Assembly (NCBI GenBank): GCA_009746045.1
Contig: RPFO01000080.1
Location: 11,840,670 to 11,904,669, forward strand
Direction of reading: 5' to 3'
Length of the DNA: 64,000 nucleotides
Origin: Mesostigma viride
Taxonomy: Eukaryota > Streptophyta > Mesostigmatophyceae > Mesostigmatales > Mesostigmataceae
Shown here: piece after piece, positions 12,830-25,100 of the stretch
Layout of the letters: every line of letters starts with the position of its first letter
Numbering within the stretch: position 1 is the first letter of the stretch
Notes under the pieces: generated by a model
The model's input: the letters and a program-made list of their open reading frames with translations, nothing else
What the model was told of the DNA's origin: nothing
The model's database searches: none
Translations under genes and position numbers: made by a program

Positions 12830-13210
12830 TAATCCCTGAGTTCTAAGGGGCAGATGGCTTTAAATACATTCTGAGCTACTTCATGCAAGGGTGGGAATGT
12901 AAGCTACCCTTGCTCTATAGGTGCACCAGGGCACCTGCACCCTCATGATCTCTATCACGCTATGCCCAGCTAAGGGGGAGCATGTCATGTGGGGGAAGAT
13001 CATCATGACTATACAAGAGCTAGGGTATGGCTTCTCAGCAGAGAGTGACTCCCTGCATGGGCACTGCAGAATAAAATAAAGCTAGGCATCATCTGGAGTG
13101 TGGCTCATCATAATAGGCACACATGTACATGACTAAAAATGCTATCTCAGGGATATGTGCTACATATACTCCCAACGGAGTTCTAATTATAATTAATTCA
13201 TTAATCCACC
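12830..13210 (-). repeat. Dispersed repeat family A, copy 2 (inverted)
   Basis: The reverse complement of 12840-13100 matches 12263-12540 block for block. At 13140-13200 the plus strand carries the family 3' end: TATGTGCTACATA, the hairpin ACTCC-CAAC-GGAGT and an AATTAATT tail. Together with copy 1 this gives an imperfect inverted repeat of about 0.9 kb. Confidence 0.65.
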
Positions 13211-13219
13211 CCATCCCAT

Positions 13220-13720
13220 ATACAGTATTCATTTCCCTGAGGACTTGTGCTCACGGGACGCAGTTACATGTAAATTAATTGCGGGATTAATTAAGAATGC
13301 TCTAATACAAGGATTGCAAGTCACCATTGACTCATGCGCTGCATGCTTCACCGTTGGGTCATGCGGTAATTCATGGCTGGTGATTACACCCATTGAATCA
13401 ATGTTGCGTGCCCCAGCTAGTTAATTGGGGATCAAATTACCCCCAAGGATCAAAATCCCGGCCTGGTAAGTCCTTGGGCCGGGGGGACGAGTGTCAAGAA
13501 ATATGGTAAAAAAGATAACGGGTTCGGGGCGTGGCGCCCACAACCCCGCGACTAGAAGTTTGATAGGCATGCAGAACGCGGCTTGGCAGTTGGCACCGCC
13601 TGTACCGCTGGATAGACTGTTCGACAGTCCATCAGTCATCCATAGGACTAGTATACCCTGCTCATGTGGAGGATTTATGCCAAAGTGATCGACGCAGTTA
13701 CGCGTGATTAACTATGTGGA
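13220..13720 (+). mobile_element. LINE 3' UTR remnants
   Basis: Two tails of the second LINE 3'-end type are visible. At about 13240 GAGGACTTGTGCTCACGGGACGCAGTTAC runs into an AATTAATT tail. At 13515-13560 GGTTCGGGGCGTGGCGCCC-CAACCCCGCGACTAG matches the end of the LINE ORF, and GACGCAGTTACGCGTG follows at about 13690. The plus orientation is inferred from these motifs. Confidence 0.5.
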
Positions 13721-14099
13721 TTGATTGGGGACCGAGACTAGCTCGAGGCAGTCAGAGCTAACGTCACCGCATTTGCATCAATGTTGGTATATAACATGCA
13801 CCTGCCCTGATCACATGAGGTTGTTTTTAGCTAGAAAATGTCTCGGTCTTGATGAACGTTATAGCAAGCCATTTTTGTTTTTGTCCACGGGTACACATAT
13901 GCACCTCTATTCATTTCCATCATCCTGAACGTCTCGACAATTAACGCAGATAAGATAACAGCAGGCTCAAGCAACCATGTTCCGGATTCTTCCAGATTTC
14001 TGGCCTGCGCTGGTTGCATGTCTCTTAACTCTCTTTGATTTAGTTGGCTTGGCCTGCCCACATCTAGGTTGCCACACGTTGACTGTAATTCTCTATAGG

Positions 14100-14170
14100 G
14101 GACGAAAATTAATTAATTAATTAATTCAACTCGTGCTCCCGTTGCATGGGAGTCACGGAGCCCTCCGCCA
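14100..14170 (-). mobile_element. LINE 3' tail with hairpin
   Basis: A run of AATTAATTAATT followed by GCTCCC-GTTGCA-TGGGAG and TCACGGAGCC. This is the terminal hairpin and tail of the minus-oriented LINE family, with almost no body left. Confidence 0.6.
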
Positions 14171-15520
14171 GGCCATTTTTTGCACTTTCAGACCCCTATA
14201 AAATTGCCAAAAATCATAACTCGATCATAGACCACAACTCCAAATACCCCCAACCAAGATGCTAGGAGTATCTACACTTCAAGGGCTTTCATAATATGTG
14301 ACAATATCATGAGTCTAATTAGTACTTTGGATGATAACTCCAGTCAAAGTGAGCCAAAAGACGATCATTTTGTGCCAAGAAATTAAGTATACCCCCCCCC
14401 CCCCTCTACTGAGGGGAGGGTCAGAAACCTCAAACCCAACACTGGGCAATTTAGTTGGTCTAATGGTGCTTTCGTTTCAATGGTCAAACTACCCTGATAG
14501 CCCATTTGACCCATGCATACCATGCCCGTGTTTGTACGTGTGTGGCTTATACGCGCGCGCAAACAGCCAACTATATGCCATGCCATACGATGATGCAATA
14601 TAATTGACCACAATAGGCTGCCAAATATGCTGGAATACAAATATGAAGCCACCTGACACTCACTGAACGGTATCCCCCCAAGAAAATATGCCACAAACTG
14701 TGCAATATAATGGCTAATATACCCCTCCTTGAGCAGGCATGGAAGGCAGTTGCAATTACCACTAATTTATCCACCATAAGACAATGTGTATGAACGTACG
14801 AGTTTCCATGCAAACAACACGAAAACGAATCGCCGTACCTGCCTCAAACACGACCTGGCCGGGTTCCGCTGGCCGACATGCTAATACGTCCTGGATACTG
14901 ATGATAGCACTTGGCACAGGCAGCCATAGCCGCTCTATATCCATGCATCCATCATGGTAACCATGTTGATTTATCTATGCAAAGATGACGTCTATAACGC
15001 GTCGACGTTCCCAGCATACATGGTGCGCAGCAGACTTCCTTAAACAATGTAAGGCCCACTGAATCGGAAAGAAGCTACCAAGAAACCAAAAAGAAACCGG
15101 CGATACCAAACAGGACGTCTCGTCTGATGGTGCCGACCAAGACAGAGATAATAACCACTACTTTTTTTTCACAGTTCCATGAATCTGATAATTCTTGACG
15201 AACCAACATCATGCATCATCGTTCAGGGGTCATCATCTGACCCCTTTTAAGCTGCGGGACCAAAACTTTCCACCAAATGGCACGTTGACAGCCATATGTC
15301 GCTATAGGCGCGCGCGCAACGGTAAAAAGTTTTAGCAAAAGTCACGTGATGCACAGCCTGGCAACGTGGTATTTAGGCGGCTATGGCGCAATTATCCCAC
15401 CAACCTATGCATTTACGTTCACATTGGGTCTGTCCCGAGTTGCCTGACCACTTACATCCGTACCCGATGGCGCGGCGCTCGCGCAATATTTTTCCACGTG
15501 GCGGGGGGTGCATGCATGCA
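14171..15520. other. Unannotated stretch
   Basis: I see no gene, array or recognisable element here. A 12-base C run lies near 14394-14405 and a CG-alternating run GGCGCGCGCGC near 15308. The short ORFs lack any family signature and look like chance. Confidence 0.4.
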
Positions 15521-15880
15521 AGTGTATCCAAATGGATACACTCGACGGAGTATGGGTTAACCCCGATGGACGGATGGGTGGGTGCACGCAATCCTACTAC
15601 TGGTCTAAGCTATCTACAGGCTATCTACAAAACAATCCTATTCTATATCTATGGTGTTAACTGTAGTGCTGGGGCCCTGGCAGGCGGCCTCAGTTGCATG
15701 AATGAAATAACACGTATCAAGGAGACAACCAGCGCAGGCCAGAAATCGGGAGAATCCGGACCATGGTAGCTCGAGCCTGCGATTATCTTGTCCGCGTGTT
15801 CGAGTCGTTCAGGATGATAAATATGGATGGTGATGGAAATGTGTACACGTATAACTGCGTCACGTGGGTGCGAGTACAGA
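15521..15880 (-). mobile_element. LINE 3' UTR-like remnants
   Basis: AACCCCGATGGACGGATGGG and CTATCTAC blocks at 15560-15620 match the UTR motif of the minus-oriented LINE ends (compare 9575-9660). A tail motif, TGCGTCACGTGGGTGC, lies at about 15858, the reverse complement of the tail near 12785. Truncated and diverged. Confidence 0.45.
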
Positions 15881-16133
15881 GTAAACCTTGCTGTTACGGC
15901 ACGTAACCAACTGTGTTAGTCATGCCATAAATTCGGCCTTACGTCCGTTTGTCGCGTTTGCGTGCCATGTTATGTCCTAGACTATCACTTGGAAGGCATA
16001 TCCACAGCAATTATTAGAGCACTCATGTGTGTGATCCATTGTATCCCCCCCACTTTTTAGCTCGAAACTAGAAGAGCCAAAAAGGCCGAAAGAGGATCAC
16101 ATATGGGAAAAAAATCCCACTGCAGGACCACTC

Positions 16134-16375
16134 ATGCTTTTCAAATAGGCTAAGCAATAACCTCTTCAGTGCATTTCAAAATTAGGCTTAGCAATAACCT
16201 CTTCAGTGCTTTTCAAATATAGGCTAAGCAATAACCTCTTCAGTGCTTTTCAAATAGGCTAAGCAATAACCTCTTCAGTGCTTTTGAAAGGATAAGCATA
16301 ATCCTCTTCGTGGCTTTTTCAAGGATAAGCCTAATCCTCTTCATAGCTTTTTACAGGGTTTAGCATAATGCTCTT
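16134..16375 (+). repeat. Imperfect tandem repeat, ~37-40 bp unit
   Basis: About six to seven degenerate units built on AGGCTAAGCAATAACCTCTT followed by CAGTGCTTTTCAAAT. They become more divergent to the right, where GGATAAGCATAATCCTCTTC replaces the core. Confidence 0.85.
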
Positions 16376-16573
16376 CCAAGTGCTCAACCCTGCAAGCAGG
16401 TACGTTGGGTATCTCCGGCTCAGTCCGCTGGCCGAACTGAGGGCTGGTTTTTTTTAGTATGTTAAAATCTGAACCGTTTATTAAAAATTTATCAAGATGC
16501 GACATTTCCCATGCTTTTGGCCACCTAAACCACCTGCCACATGCCCTGGAACTGTGCCCTAGTGATGCTCTAA

Positions 16574-16815
16574 TATGCCCCATGCCCCATGGCTCATGCC
16601 CCATCATGCCCCATGCCCCATGCCCTTCTACAGCATGTTCGATGCTCCATGCCACACATGCCACGAACCGCAAGCCAACTGTCAAACATCGTTGCTCCCA
16701 TTCCCCCATACCCCATGCCCCATGCCCCATGCCCCATGTGCCCAAAACCAAGCCCCCCATGCCCGGCCATATATATGGCCTGATTGCTACATGCTCCATG
16801 CCCCATGCACCAGTT
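16574..16815 (+). repeat. CATGCCC heptamer-rich tract
   Basis: Interrupted runs of CCCATGC/CATGCCC occur in several clusters (16574-16625, 16710-16760, 16790-16812). Periodic reading gives PMPHAPC-type ORFs on plus and GHGAWGMG on minus; neither looks like a gene. Confidence 0.75.
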
Positions 16816-17223
16816 AAGTGCCCTGGCACATCCCATGCCATATTACAATGCGCGTGATTTTCATCAATGATGTGTGTGTGCTTCTTGTGCCTACTTGCCT
16901 GTGTTATGACCATGCCAATGCAGTTTGAAGTCACAACAACTACTGATCAAGGAGCTGCAGTCCAAGTATATTGCATGAGGGACCCAGCACAAGAACCTTT
17001 ATGATGTCAAGTGCAGCTGGGCACTGTCAAGACGAAATGGCAGCCAGCTTACATGCTGACTCTCTTGGCCATCACATTTTTCGCAAGCCCAATACCTTGT
17101 CATCCTGCTATGTCCAAGGTAGCCACTAAAAGCCAGCCACATTGGCAAGAAAGCCTGTCTCCACCGATAGGTCACTGTACCTTGGTCACTGGTCAGCCTC
17201 TAACAAAAGGATGGCAGCACCTA

Positions 17224-19190
17224 CTATTGCATGTGACACCCGCTAGGTTGCCCATAGATGCTGCCGTTGAACTGGTACGGCAACCCGCGCCCCGCGCTGG
17301 CATTGCCATGGTACGCCGACAGTGGCAGAGCGCCATGGGACTCAGTACGGCTGTTAGGTACTAGGAGGCATGCAAAGCGATCCATCGTGTCTGCCAGCCC
17401 GTGCATGGCTAGCTGTACACCATGGTCAGCTGCCATGCCTGAATGGTTGAGAACACCGCGGTCGCTCATGCTTCTGACTGCTGATGTATCGCCCATGCCG
17501 ATGCCCAGCAACCCATAGTTTCGCTGCAACTGCGGCTGAACAGGCTGCAACATCTGGTGCAAGAACTGCTGCTGCTGCTCCCGCGGCTGCTGCTCCACTA
17601 GATGCCACATCTGTTGCAAAAACTGCAACCTCGTTTGCGGCTGCAGCTGCGGTTGTGGCTGCTGTGGCGGAGGCGGTGGCGGCGGGGTGGCACCGGCTGC
17701 AAGTGCGGCTGCGGCTCCAACATGTCCAACAGCTGCTGCAGGATCGGCTGACTTGTTTGCGATGGCTGTGGTGATGGTGATGGCGGCAGAGGCTGCTGCC
17801 GTTGCAGCAGTGGCCACGGCAGTGACGGCAGCGACTGCGGCTGCTGCGACGGCAGCGACTGCGGCTGCTGCGACGGCAGCGACTGCGGCTGCTGCGACGG
17901 CAGCGACTGCGGCTGCTGCGACTCCTCCCCGCGCTTACGTAGCTGCGCCACCTCTTCCTCCAACTTGCGCCGCTCTTGCTCCAACTTGCGCCGCTCTTCC
18001 TCCATCTTGCGCCGCTCTTCCTCCATCTTGCGCCGCTCTCCAGCTGCATTTTCCAGCTCCTTAGTGTACTGCTGCAGCTTGTTGTTAGATGCGCGCTGCA
18101 CGCTTTGCCTGGTCGCCAGTGGCTGTGCTTCTTGGTGTGCAAGCATGGTTTCATCGTCGGTGTCTGTAATCATCATGTCCGCACCATGACCAATCCAATC
18201 CTCATCGTCATCCACAGACACCACAGCAACCCTGCCTTTAGCTGCCCTGGATACGCCCTTAGCTTGGCCATTGGATGTTGGTCGAATGTTTTCCTTGCCA
18301 GCAGAAGGTGCCACCTTCCTCTTTTGTCTTGTTGCCGTGCTTGCCGCTGCCTTGGGCGCGGGTGCAGCTTTGGACCCGGCTCCCTTGGATCCCGCTGCCG
18401 TGGTTGCCGCTGCCTTGGGCGCGGCTCCAGCCCTGGTCCGGGTCGCTGCCGTAGGCTCTGCCGTGGGCGCACTCGGTTCGATGACCTTGTTTCGCTGGCT
18501 CTCTGTTTCTGTGGCCGGCATGGCCGTGATCGCTGGAGTTGGTTGGCCAGGGGTAATGGAGCTCACCGCATGGGCCAAAGCCGCTGTTGCGGTGAGATTG
18601 TGCAGTGCGTTGTGGCACTGCTGGACCGACAAGACTTGGAGCCCACCGGTAACCTTCATGACTGATTTGCTCCCGCGCCTCACGACTGGTGTGCATGGAG
18701 GCTCATCAGTGGCGGTGCATGCAGCGCAGGTAATAGAATTCATGCCAAAGTCGCAACGTATTCTCGTCACAATGCTGACGCACCCGACTGCATGATCGAT
18801 TGTCTGGCCCGACCCTGCAGTTTGTAGGTGCCAGCACGAAACCGGCATTTGGGTGCACAATAACCACGCAGCACGCTTGGTCTGACACGTAGTAGCTGTG
18901 TGGGGCGACCACGTCACCCACACTGACTTGACAAAATTGTCCAGCAGCATTTGTCCAGGAGACCGTTCCCTGCAAAAGTCGCGGTATATGGGAAGACAAG
19001 CAATGCAATTTACATAAAAACGCAAGCACTAGTCAGCTACCATTCCCATTGAATCACAATCAACAAGCAAGCCATAGTCTAGGTGGCTGAAGCTCAGAGC
19101 CCGCCAAGGGTTGTTCGCTCGTTTTGAAAAGGTGAAAATGATATAGGTGTGGTCCTTGATGGCACCACCACCTTCATGACAGGCAGCGCA
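17224..19190 (-). CDS. Unrecognised coiled-coil / Gln-rich protein gene, probably damaged
   Basis: I do not recognise the family. On minus, an exon ending at 19041 reads KDHTYIIFTFSKRANNPW, then SHLDYGLLVDCDSMGM. A 71-bp intron (donor GTAGCT at 19040, acceptor TTTTGCAG at 18970) keeps phase into GTVSWTNAAGQFCQVSVGDV, then SYYVSDQACCVVIVHPNAGF. Near 18810 coding moves to a second frame containing a KENIRP motif, an acidic patch (VDDDEDW), and a charged coiled coil of RRKMEEE/RRKLEQE heptads. Four copies of a 24-bp unit encoding QQPQSLPS follow at 17818-17925. Near 17690 it shifts again in a Pro-rich run and ends in a Gln-rich tail at 17224. Two frame changes suggest decay, or introns I cannot place. 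The nearby mobile DNA makes a transposon origin possible. Confidence 0.5.
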
Positions 19191-19242
19191 GCCAGCCGAT
19201 TACAAAGATTGCAATATATTGCTTTATGATGATTCAAGCAAT

Positions 19243-20544
19243 TAAAATTAAATTAAATCATAACATGCCTCCGTTGGGAGATCATGTAGTAGCACATATT
19301 CCAGGTTGGATGGGTGGAGTGGAGGAAGCCGCGTAATCGAACTAACCTAACTCTAAGCTATATCTAGTCTAGAAAAGCCTATCTACGCTACTCATCAAAA
19401 CGGCTCCTCCTCTTGGGGGGAGGCGGCTTACCCACAGGGGCTGGCGTGTGAGCCTTGACAATCTTCTGCCACCGCTTCTTGTCCTGCATGGCAGTCCAGA
19501 GAAGGGAGAGAGAGGGGATGCGGTACTCAAACTGGGCTGCATGGGACCACTAGGTCGTCCAGCAACATCTGGGTATAGGTCATAGCATGTTTCCCTACCC
19601 TTTTAGGAATGTTCTTGGGGCCAGGCCAGGTCAAAATATGCCGCCCTGGTTGGCCGAGCCGCTGGGGACCGGCCGCCAGACCAAGGGCGGTGTCGACCTG
19701 CATGGCTGGTGCGAGCAAGATGTCCTACAAATGCTATCCTACGCTGCCTAATCTCATCCGAAATACGAGGCATACCGTGATACAAAGACTCTAATGACCT
19801 ACGCTGAGAAAACCCTACATTCAGGACCTGTCGGAGCATCCTGGTTACCGTGCCGTCTAGCTTAGCTGCTAGTGTTGCCGTGAGTGTCCACGCCTCGGCG
19901 CCATACGTGAGCACCGTGAGGACATCCAGACGAGGACCTTGAAGAGCATGCGCTTGCGGTGCTTGTCCAGGCCCTTGGAGCGCCAGTAGGTGTTGAGCGA
20001 ACGAAGCCTAGCCCAGGTCAGGCCAAATTATGCGGACGTCCACATCGTCGGCGGTGTCAGGGAGCATGCTCCCCAACAGTTTGAAGCGGTCGCGGAACGG
20101 GACCTCCGTCCCGTCGAGCAGGCGCGGCAGCGGTGGACGACTGGAGGCCCCAATCACCATCGCCTCAGTCTTGACACTAATCTCCAACCCCACCGCCCTC
20201 GCCTCCAGGCCCAGACAGTCCAGCCAGGTCTGAGTGTGCTCGAGGCGCGCGATGAGGGTGGTGTCGTCCGCATAAATCAGGTCAGCCAGGCGGTAACCCG
20301 TGCTAACCCCGCCGTGCCCACGCTCCTTAAGGATGTCCAAGCCTGGCTCGAACCCCAGTAAAGCGCGCGCATGATGTGGTCCACGACAATAATGAACAGG
20401 TATGGGGACGGGACACAACCTTGCCACACCCCGTGGTTAAGGGGGAATGCATGGTGGGGTGGTGCCTTCCGCAGTCCGCACTACTGCCTGTGAGCCCTCA
20501 TTCAGTCGGCGAATGGCAGCAATAAACGCTGGTGGCACTCGGTC
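19243..20544 (-). mobile_element. 5'-truncated LINE with 11-bp target duplication
   Basis: Flanked by direct copies of ATTCAAGCAAT at 19232-19242 and 20545-20555. On minus, the ORF at 20008-20427 contains LADLIYADDTTLIARLEHTQ, the reverse-transcriptase active-site YADD. In another frame (19603-19914) LTYGAEAWTLTATLAAKLDG is followed by RRIAFVGHLARTSHAG, the usual C-terminal segment. The 3' UTR carries CTCC-GTTG-GGAG near 19270 and ends in a (TTTAA)-type tail at 19243-19258. The N-terminal half and the endonuclease are missing. It lies just upstream of the coding fragments of the 17.2-19.2 kb gene. Confidence 0.85.
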
Positions 20545-20815
20545 ATTCAAGCAATGCCCAAACCATTCATTCCATAACATTTGACAAATTATACAACGAA
20601 TGCCGAGTTGTGCTGCCGCAATTGTATAGAGTAACTATTCTTCAGATCCATCGATATCACCACAGACCGACCATGACGCCACTGTGGCGCAACAGTGTTT
20701 ACGTCATAATCTATATCAACTGCGTGACTCTGCGCTCAGATCGCATGATGTCCCAGCCAGTTACTGGCTCGCTGGCCATCGACGAACCGGCCCTTTCCCG
20801 GGACTGTTCCCGGGT

Positions 20816-20847
20816 CCCTAAGCACGTCTGGATTTGTACTAGAACAC
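20816..20847 (+). repeat. Left terminal inverted repeat of the 10.2-kb transposon
   Basis: Begins CCCTAAGCAC and ends GTACTAGAACAC. It pairs with 30958-30989 with one mismatch (G versus C at position 15). Beyond it only loose similarity remains. Confidence 0.85.
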
Positions 20848-20930
20848 TACTACAAATTGAGATTTTTCAAACTTTGTTATTTAGGGCCTCTCGTAAGTCC
20901 AAAGCATGTAGGTTATTGTCCCAACATGTT

Positions 20931-21660
20931 GTGACACCGTGACACCGTGACACCGTGACACCGTGACACCGTGACACCATAACGCAAGTATTTTACGATT
21001 TTGTATGGTGTCACAAGGTTATGTGGCGCCCATGGGGTTGCAACAATGATATTACATTGCCCAGAAGCACTGATTAACATGAGGTGACATTGTGACACCG
21101 TGACACCGTGACACCGTGACACCGTGACACAATGGCACCATAACGCTATAGTATTTTACGATTTTGTATGGTGTCACAAGGTAATGTGGCGCCCATGGGG
21201 TTGCAACAATGATATTACATTGCCCAGAAGCACTGATTAACATGAGGTGACATTGTGACACCGTGACACCGTGACACCGTGACACCGTGACACGATGGCA
21301 CCATAACGCTAGTATTTTACGATTTTGTATGGTGTCACAAGGTAATGTGGCGCCCATGGGGTTGCAACAATGATATTACATTGCCCAGAAGCACTGATTA
21401 ACATGAGGTGACATTGTGACACCGTGACACCGTGACACCGTGACACCGTGACACCGTACGTGACACCGTGACACCGTGACACCGTGACACCGTGACACGA
21501 TGGCACCATAACGCTAGTATTTTACGATTTTGTATGGTGTCACAAGGTAATGTGGCGCCCATGGGGTTGCAACAATGATATTACATTGCCCAGAAGCACT
21601 GATTAACATGAGGTGACATTGTGACACCGTGACATCGTGACATTGTGACACCGTGACAGC
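20931..21660 (+). repeat. Left subterminal array: GTGACACC octamers in a ~160-205-bp repeat
   Basis: Runs of GTGACACC (four to ten octamers) alternate with a conserved spacer containing TATTTTACGATTTTGTATGG, TGTGGCGCCCATGGGG and GAAGCACTGATTAACATGAG. The spacer recurs at about 20976, 21137, 21299 and 21504, with a degenerate fifth copy near 21690. Multiple identical octamers near a transposon end are typical binding sites for an element-encoded protein. Confidence 0.9.
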
Positions 21661-22115
21661 ATGATAGTGACAATATGACACAATAGCACTAGCATTTCAT
21701 GATTTTGTTGTTTAGTGCCACAAAGTATTCACGCAACATTAATGTATTATGCAACCATGTATAAATAAAAGAAAATTCATGAATATGATGGATGACCAAT
21801 AATCCCTATTACATGGCCTAGCAAACTTGCATCTGCCAACTGTGTCTCTCTGCCTCTTTAATATCAAATGCAAGATAAAATAATAATACAGAATCTGGTG
21901 CCAAGCAAATGCCGTATCAAAACCATACATGCCCAATCTAATATGAACCATAATAATCGTCTACATCTTGCGAGTAGGGTGGCCTTTTCAGCGGTGGAGC
22001 CTGGGCATGTGGTTGTGGGGCCGGCCGGACGTGGGCCTTGTAGGCCCACGTCCTTTGCTCATCAAAATCGCTATGACCCATTAAATGAGAATCCCTGGCT
22101 GCATAACCTCCTCCC

Positions 22116-25100
22116 TCAATGATCATGATGTTGCCAGTCTTGCTCCCCGGCGGCCTTGGGGATTTGGGGCCTCGGCTTTGTCTTCCTTGGAGATCTCCTT
22201 ACAGGGGGGGCTGCGGCATAACGGTAAGTGCCGTCATTGTAATGCTGCACGGGCTCAGGGTTCTCAACGTAGGTGGTTTGTTGCAATGTGCCGCGACCTC
22301 GAGGCTGATGTGGATCAGCTGCCGACCCTTCGCCAGGCTGTGGATCGTACATGCCGGCATGGTATAAATAAGCATTGGCCGCTTGCCTGCCAGCGGCAGT
22401 AGGCTGGGCATGCATTCCTTGGTCGTACGGCGCGTACACACCGTGCTCGCCGTACGGTTCCCCCTCCCGATGCAGCTGCCTCGGCCCATCCATTGCGACT
22501 GCGCGCGCGCGTGGCTCTTGTTGACGGTGTGCTGGTTGCAGTCCTGTCACTTGGCCATGGGCCGCGCTGAAGCTTTCGCGTTGCCCCAACGCGGCAGGCG
22601 CAGCGGGCCGGCGAAGCTCCGTGCCAACGCCAATGCTGGAGCTGGGTGCAGCGCACTTGTTGGGGTGGATGGCATTCTTCGTTGGTTCTCCAAAGCATTG
22701 ACCCTCTCGGTCAGGGCCTTAACCTGTTCTTGCAATTTCACGTTTGCAGCGTTCTCGGGGGGCGCAGCCACTGGCTTCGCACGCGCCGGCGCTGCCAATG
22801 ACGTCTGGCACTTTGAAATTTTCGCGCTCAGCTCGCTGATTTGCGCTGGCAGATTGGGTGGCGCCTTTTTCCGGCCTTGCTTGGGTAGGAACCCCACCCA
22901 TGCTTGAAGGTCCGTGAGGGCCGCCTGCGTTGCCTGCATCGCTTGATTCAACGGCTCCAGCCACTCTGCCGGGGGGGCAGTTGGCACCACATTCTCGGAT
23001 ATTGCTGCCTTTGTCCCCCCAGATGACAATGACTTCCCGCCTGGATATGCAATTTGGCGCGGGCGCATGATCCGATCGCTCGCCCCCAGTTGCCGCTGCG
23101 AGACTTGCTTCTTGTCCTTCTTGACGGGTGACACGTGTTCCGGCTCGCTGCCATCTTCGCCCGCCCCTCCTCCAATGTCATGCTCCTCCTCCTCCTCTCC
23201 CTCCAAGTCATAGCAGACATCATCCTCGCCCTCGCTTTCATCTTCACCGTCCTCGTTGGGTGCAGCAGGCGGGAGCACAGCGAGCACCTGAAATTGCGCA
23301 CATGCATGCATGAACAAAGGTTGACATCCACAATTCACCCAAGGTTAATGAAAATAATAAATTATGTTTTACTTATAAATACAAGTAACGGGTAATCTTC
23401 TAGTACGATGTAGATCATACTAATTTTAATTCTATACGTGCCAATGCGTATGGGTTGCACAAAAGACATGTCAGTCTAGCATAGGGGAATACCAACAATG
23501 CAAGATATTTATAATTTACTTACGTGATAGCGCGGTCCGCCCTTGGCAGTCGTTTTTAATAGCGCCTTGGTGCGCGACTCCGGGCGGGTAAACGCTGACG
23601 TGATGTCCGCCACTGCATCCGCCAAGGTAGCACTTGATGTGTCGTGCAAGTCGGCGGTGGCGATAGAGTCAACCATTAACTGGAATGGTCGGCACCACGC
23701 CACCCGGATTTCACCGGATGCGAACGAGGTAACCTTCCATACTCCATCCTCATCGCTGTAAATGGGACGCACCATCGCCATCCATTGTGAGTGATCACGA
23801 CTGTCGCTCGCTCCCCTCACACAAGCGAGTCCGACGATGACAAGCCGCACAGTGGTTTGGCCCGTGGCATTGGCGTGTAGGTCACGCATGATGATGGCCT
23901 CCTCTGCATGCGTGCAGATGTCACCGATGGAGAATGTTGTCAGATTCTTTGTGCTACAGTTATATACAACGATTCCTGACGGAATCGATACTAAGCGCTT
24001 AGTATCGATTCCGTCAGGAATCGTTGTATATAACTAAGACTGTTGCGACACGCCGGCATCCCGGGTTCGAATCCCGCTAGGATCGTTCCGGGGGTGGATT
24101 TTTCGCCTAGTAATGCGAATAACGTTGCGGACGCTAATCGTTCGGCCTAATATGTCAATCGAAATAGGCAAGTGCTCTCCGCTTACTAGGCGGAGTACCA
24201 GCGCTAGCTATTCGACTGATATGATGTGCTCAACCGGCTAATCATCTGTGTTGTTCGACGTCGCTCCGAAAATCGGCTAAGTCCCCGAAATCGGCTAAGT
24301 TCCACGCGATGTCTCGCTATAATCGACTAGGCCTAGTTCGGTGGCTCGCTGGGCACCGAGTATGATAGGCCGCTGGCCTCTGACCCCCCGTCGAATAGGA
24401 AATTTCGACAATCGAATAAGGAAAATTCGATAATCGAATAGGAAAGTTCGATGGTCGAATAGGCAACTTCGATAATCGAATAGCCAATTCGATGACCCGA
24501 CTAGTATCGGCCTTAGCCTTGCCGGCGCAAGCAAAAGTTTTAGTTATATACAACGATTCCTGACGGAATCGATACTAAGCGCTTAGTATCGATTCCGTCA
24601 GGAATCGTTGTATATAACTGCTACCACCGCTGGCCGCTTTGCACGAAACGTGCAACTGAGGCCAGTCAGCCTTGCTGTTTAACTCGGAAAACCTGCTAAC
24701 AAGCAGCTTGTGGAAATCCTGAGCCGGTGTGATGTTGACCTCTGGGGTGGTCATTAACTGCTCCCCATTGACGAGCTTGGTAGTGCTCGGAAGGCCTTTG
24801 CCCAGGTCCAGCATCCGAAGAACAGCTGGCTTGGAGGAAGTGCCACCCTTCACGGTCACGCTCGAGGGGCCGGCTGCCTTCAGGTGCACCCCCAGAAATC
24901 CTAGGTATTTCACCAGGCACGTCTGCGGCACTCGATAGGTGTGTGCCTGTTGCAATTAAGAACGGCAATCACTCAAGCAATGTCACATTATAAAATGCTA
25001 GACGTGCCCCTGAGAAGCATAGAAGTATCGAATTGTAATACTCACAATGAGATAGAAGCATGCATATAAATATCGGGGGTAGCATGGCTAATCATGAAAG

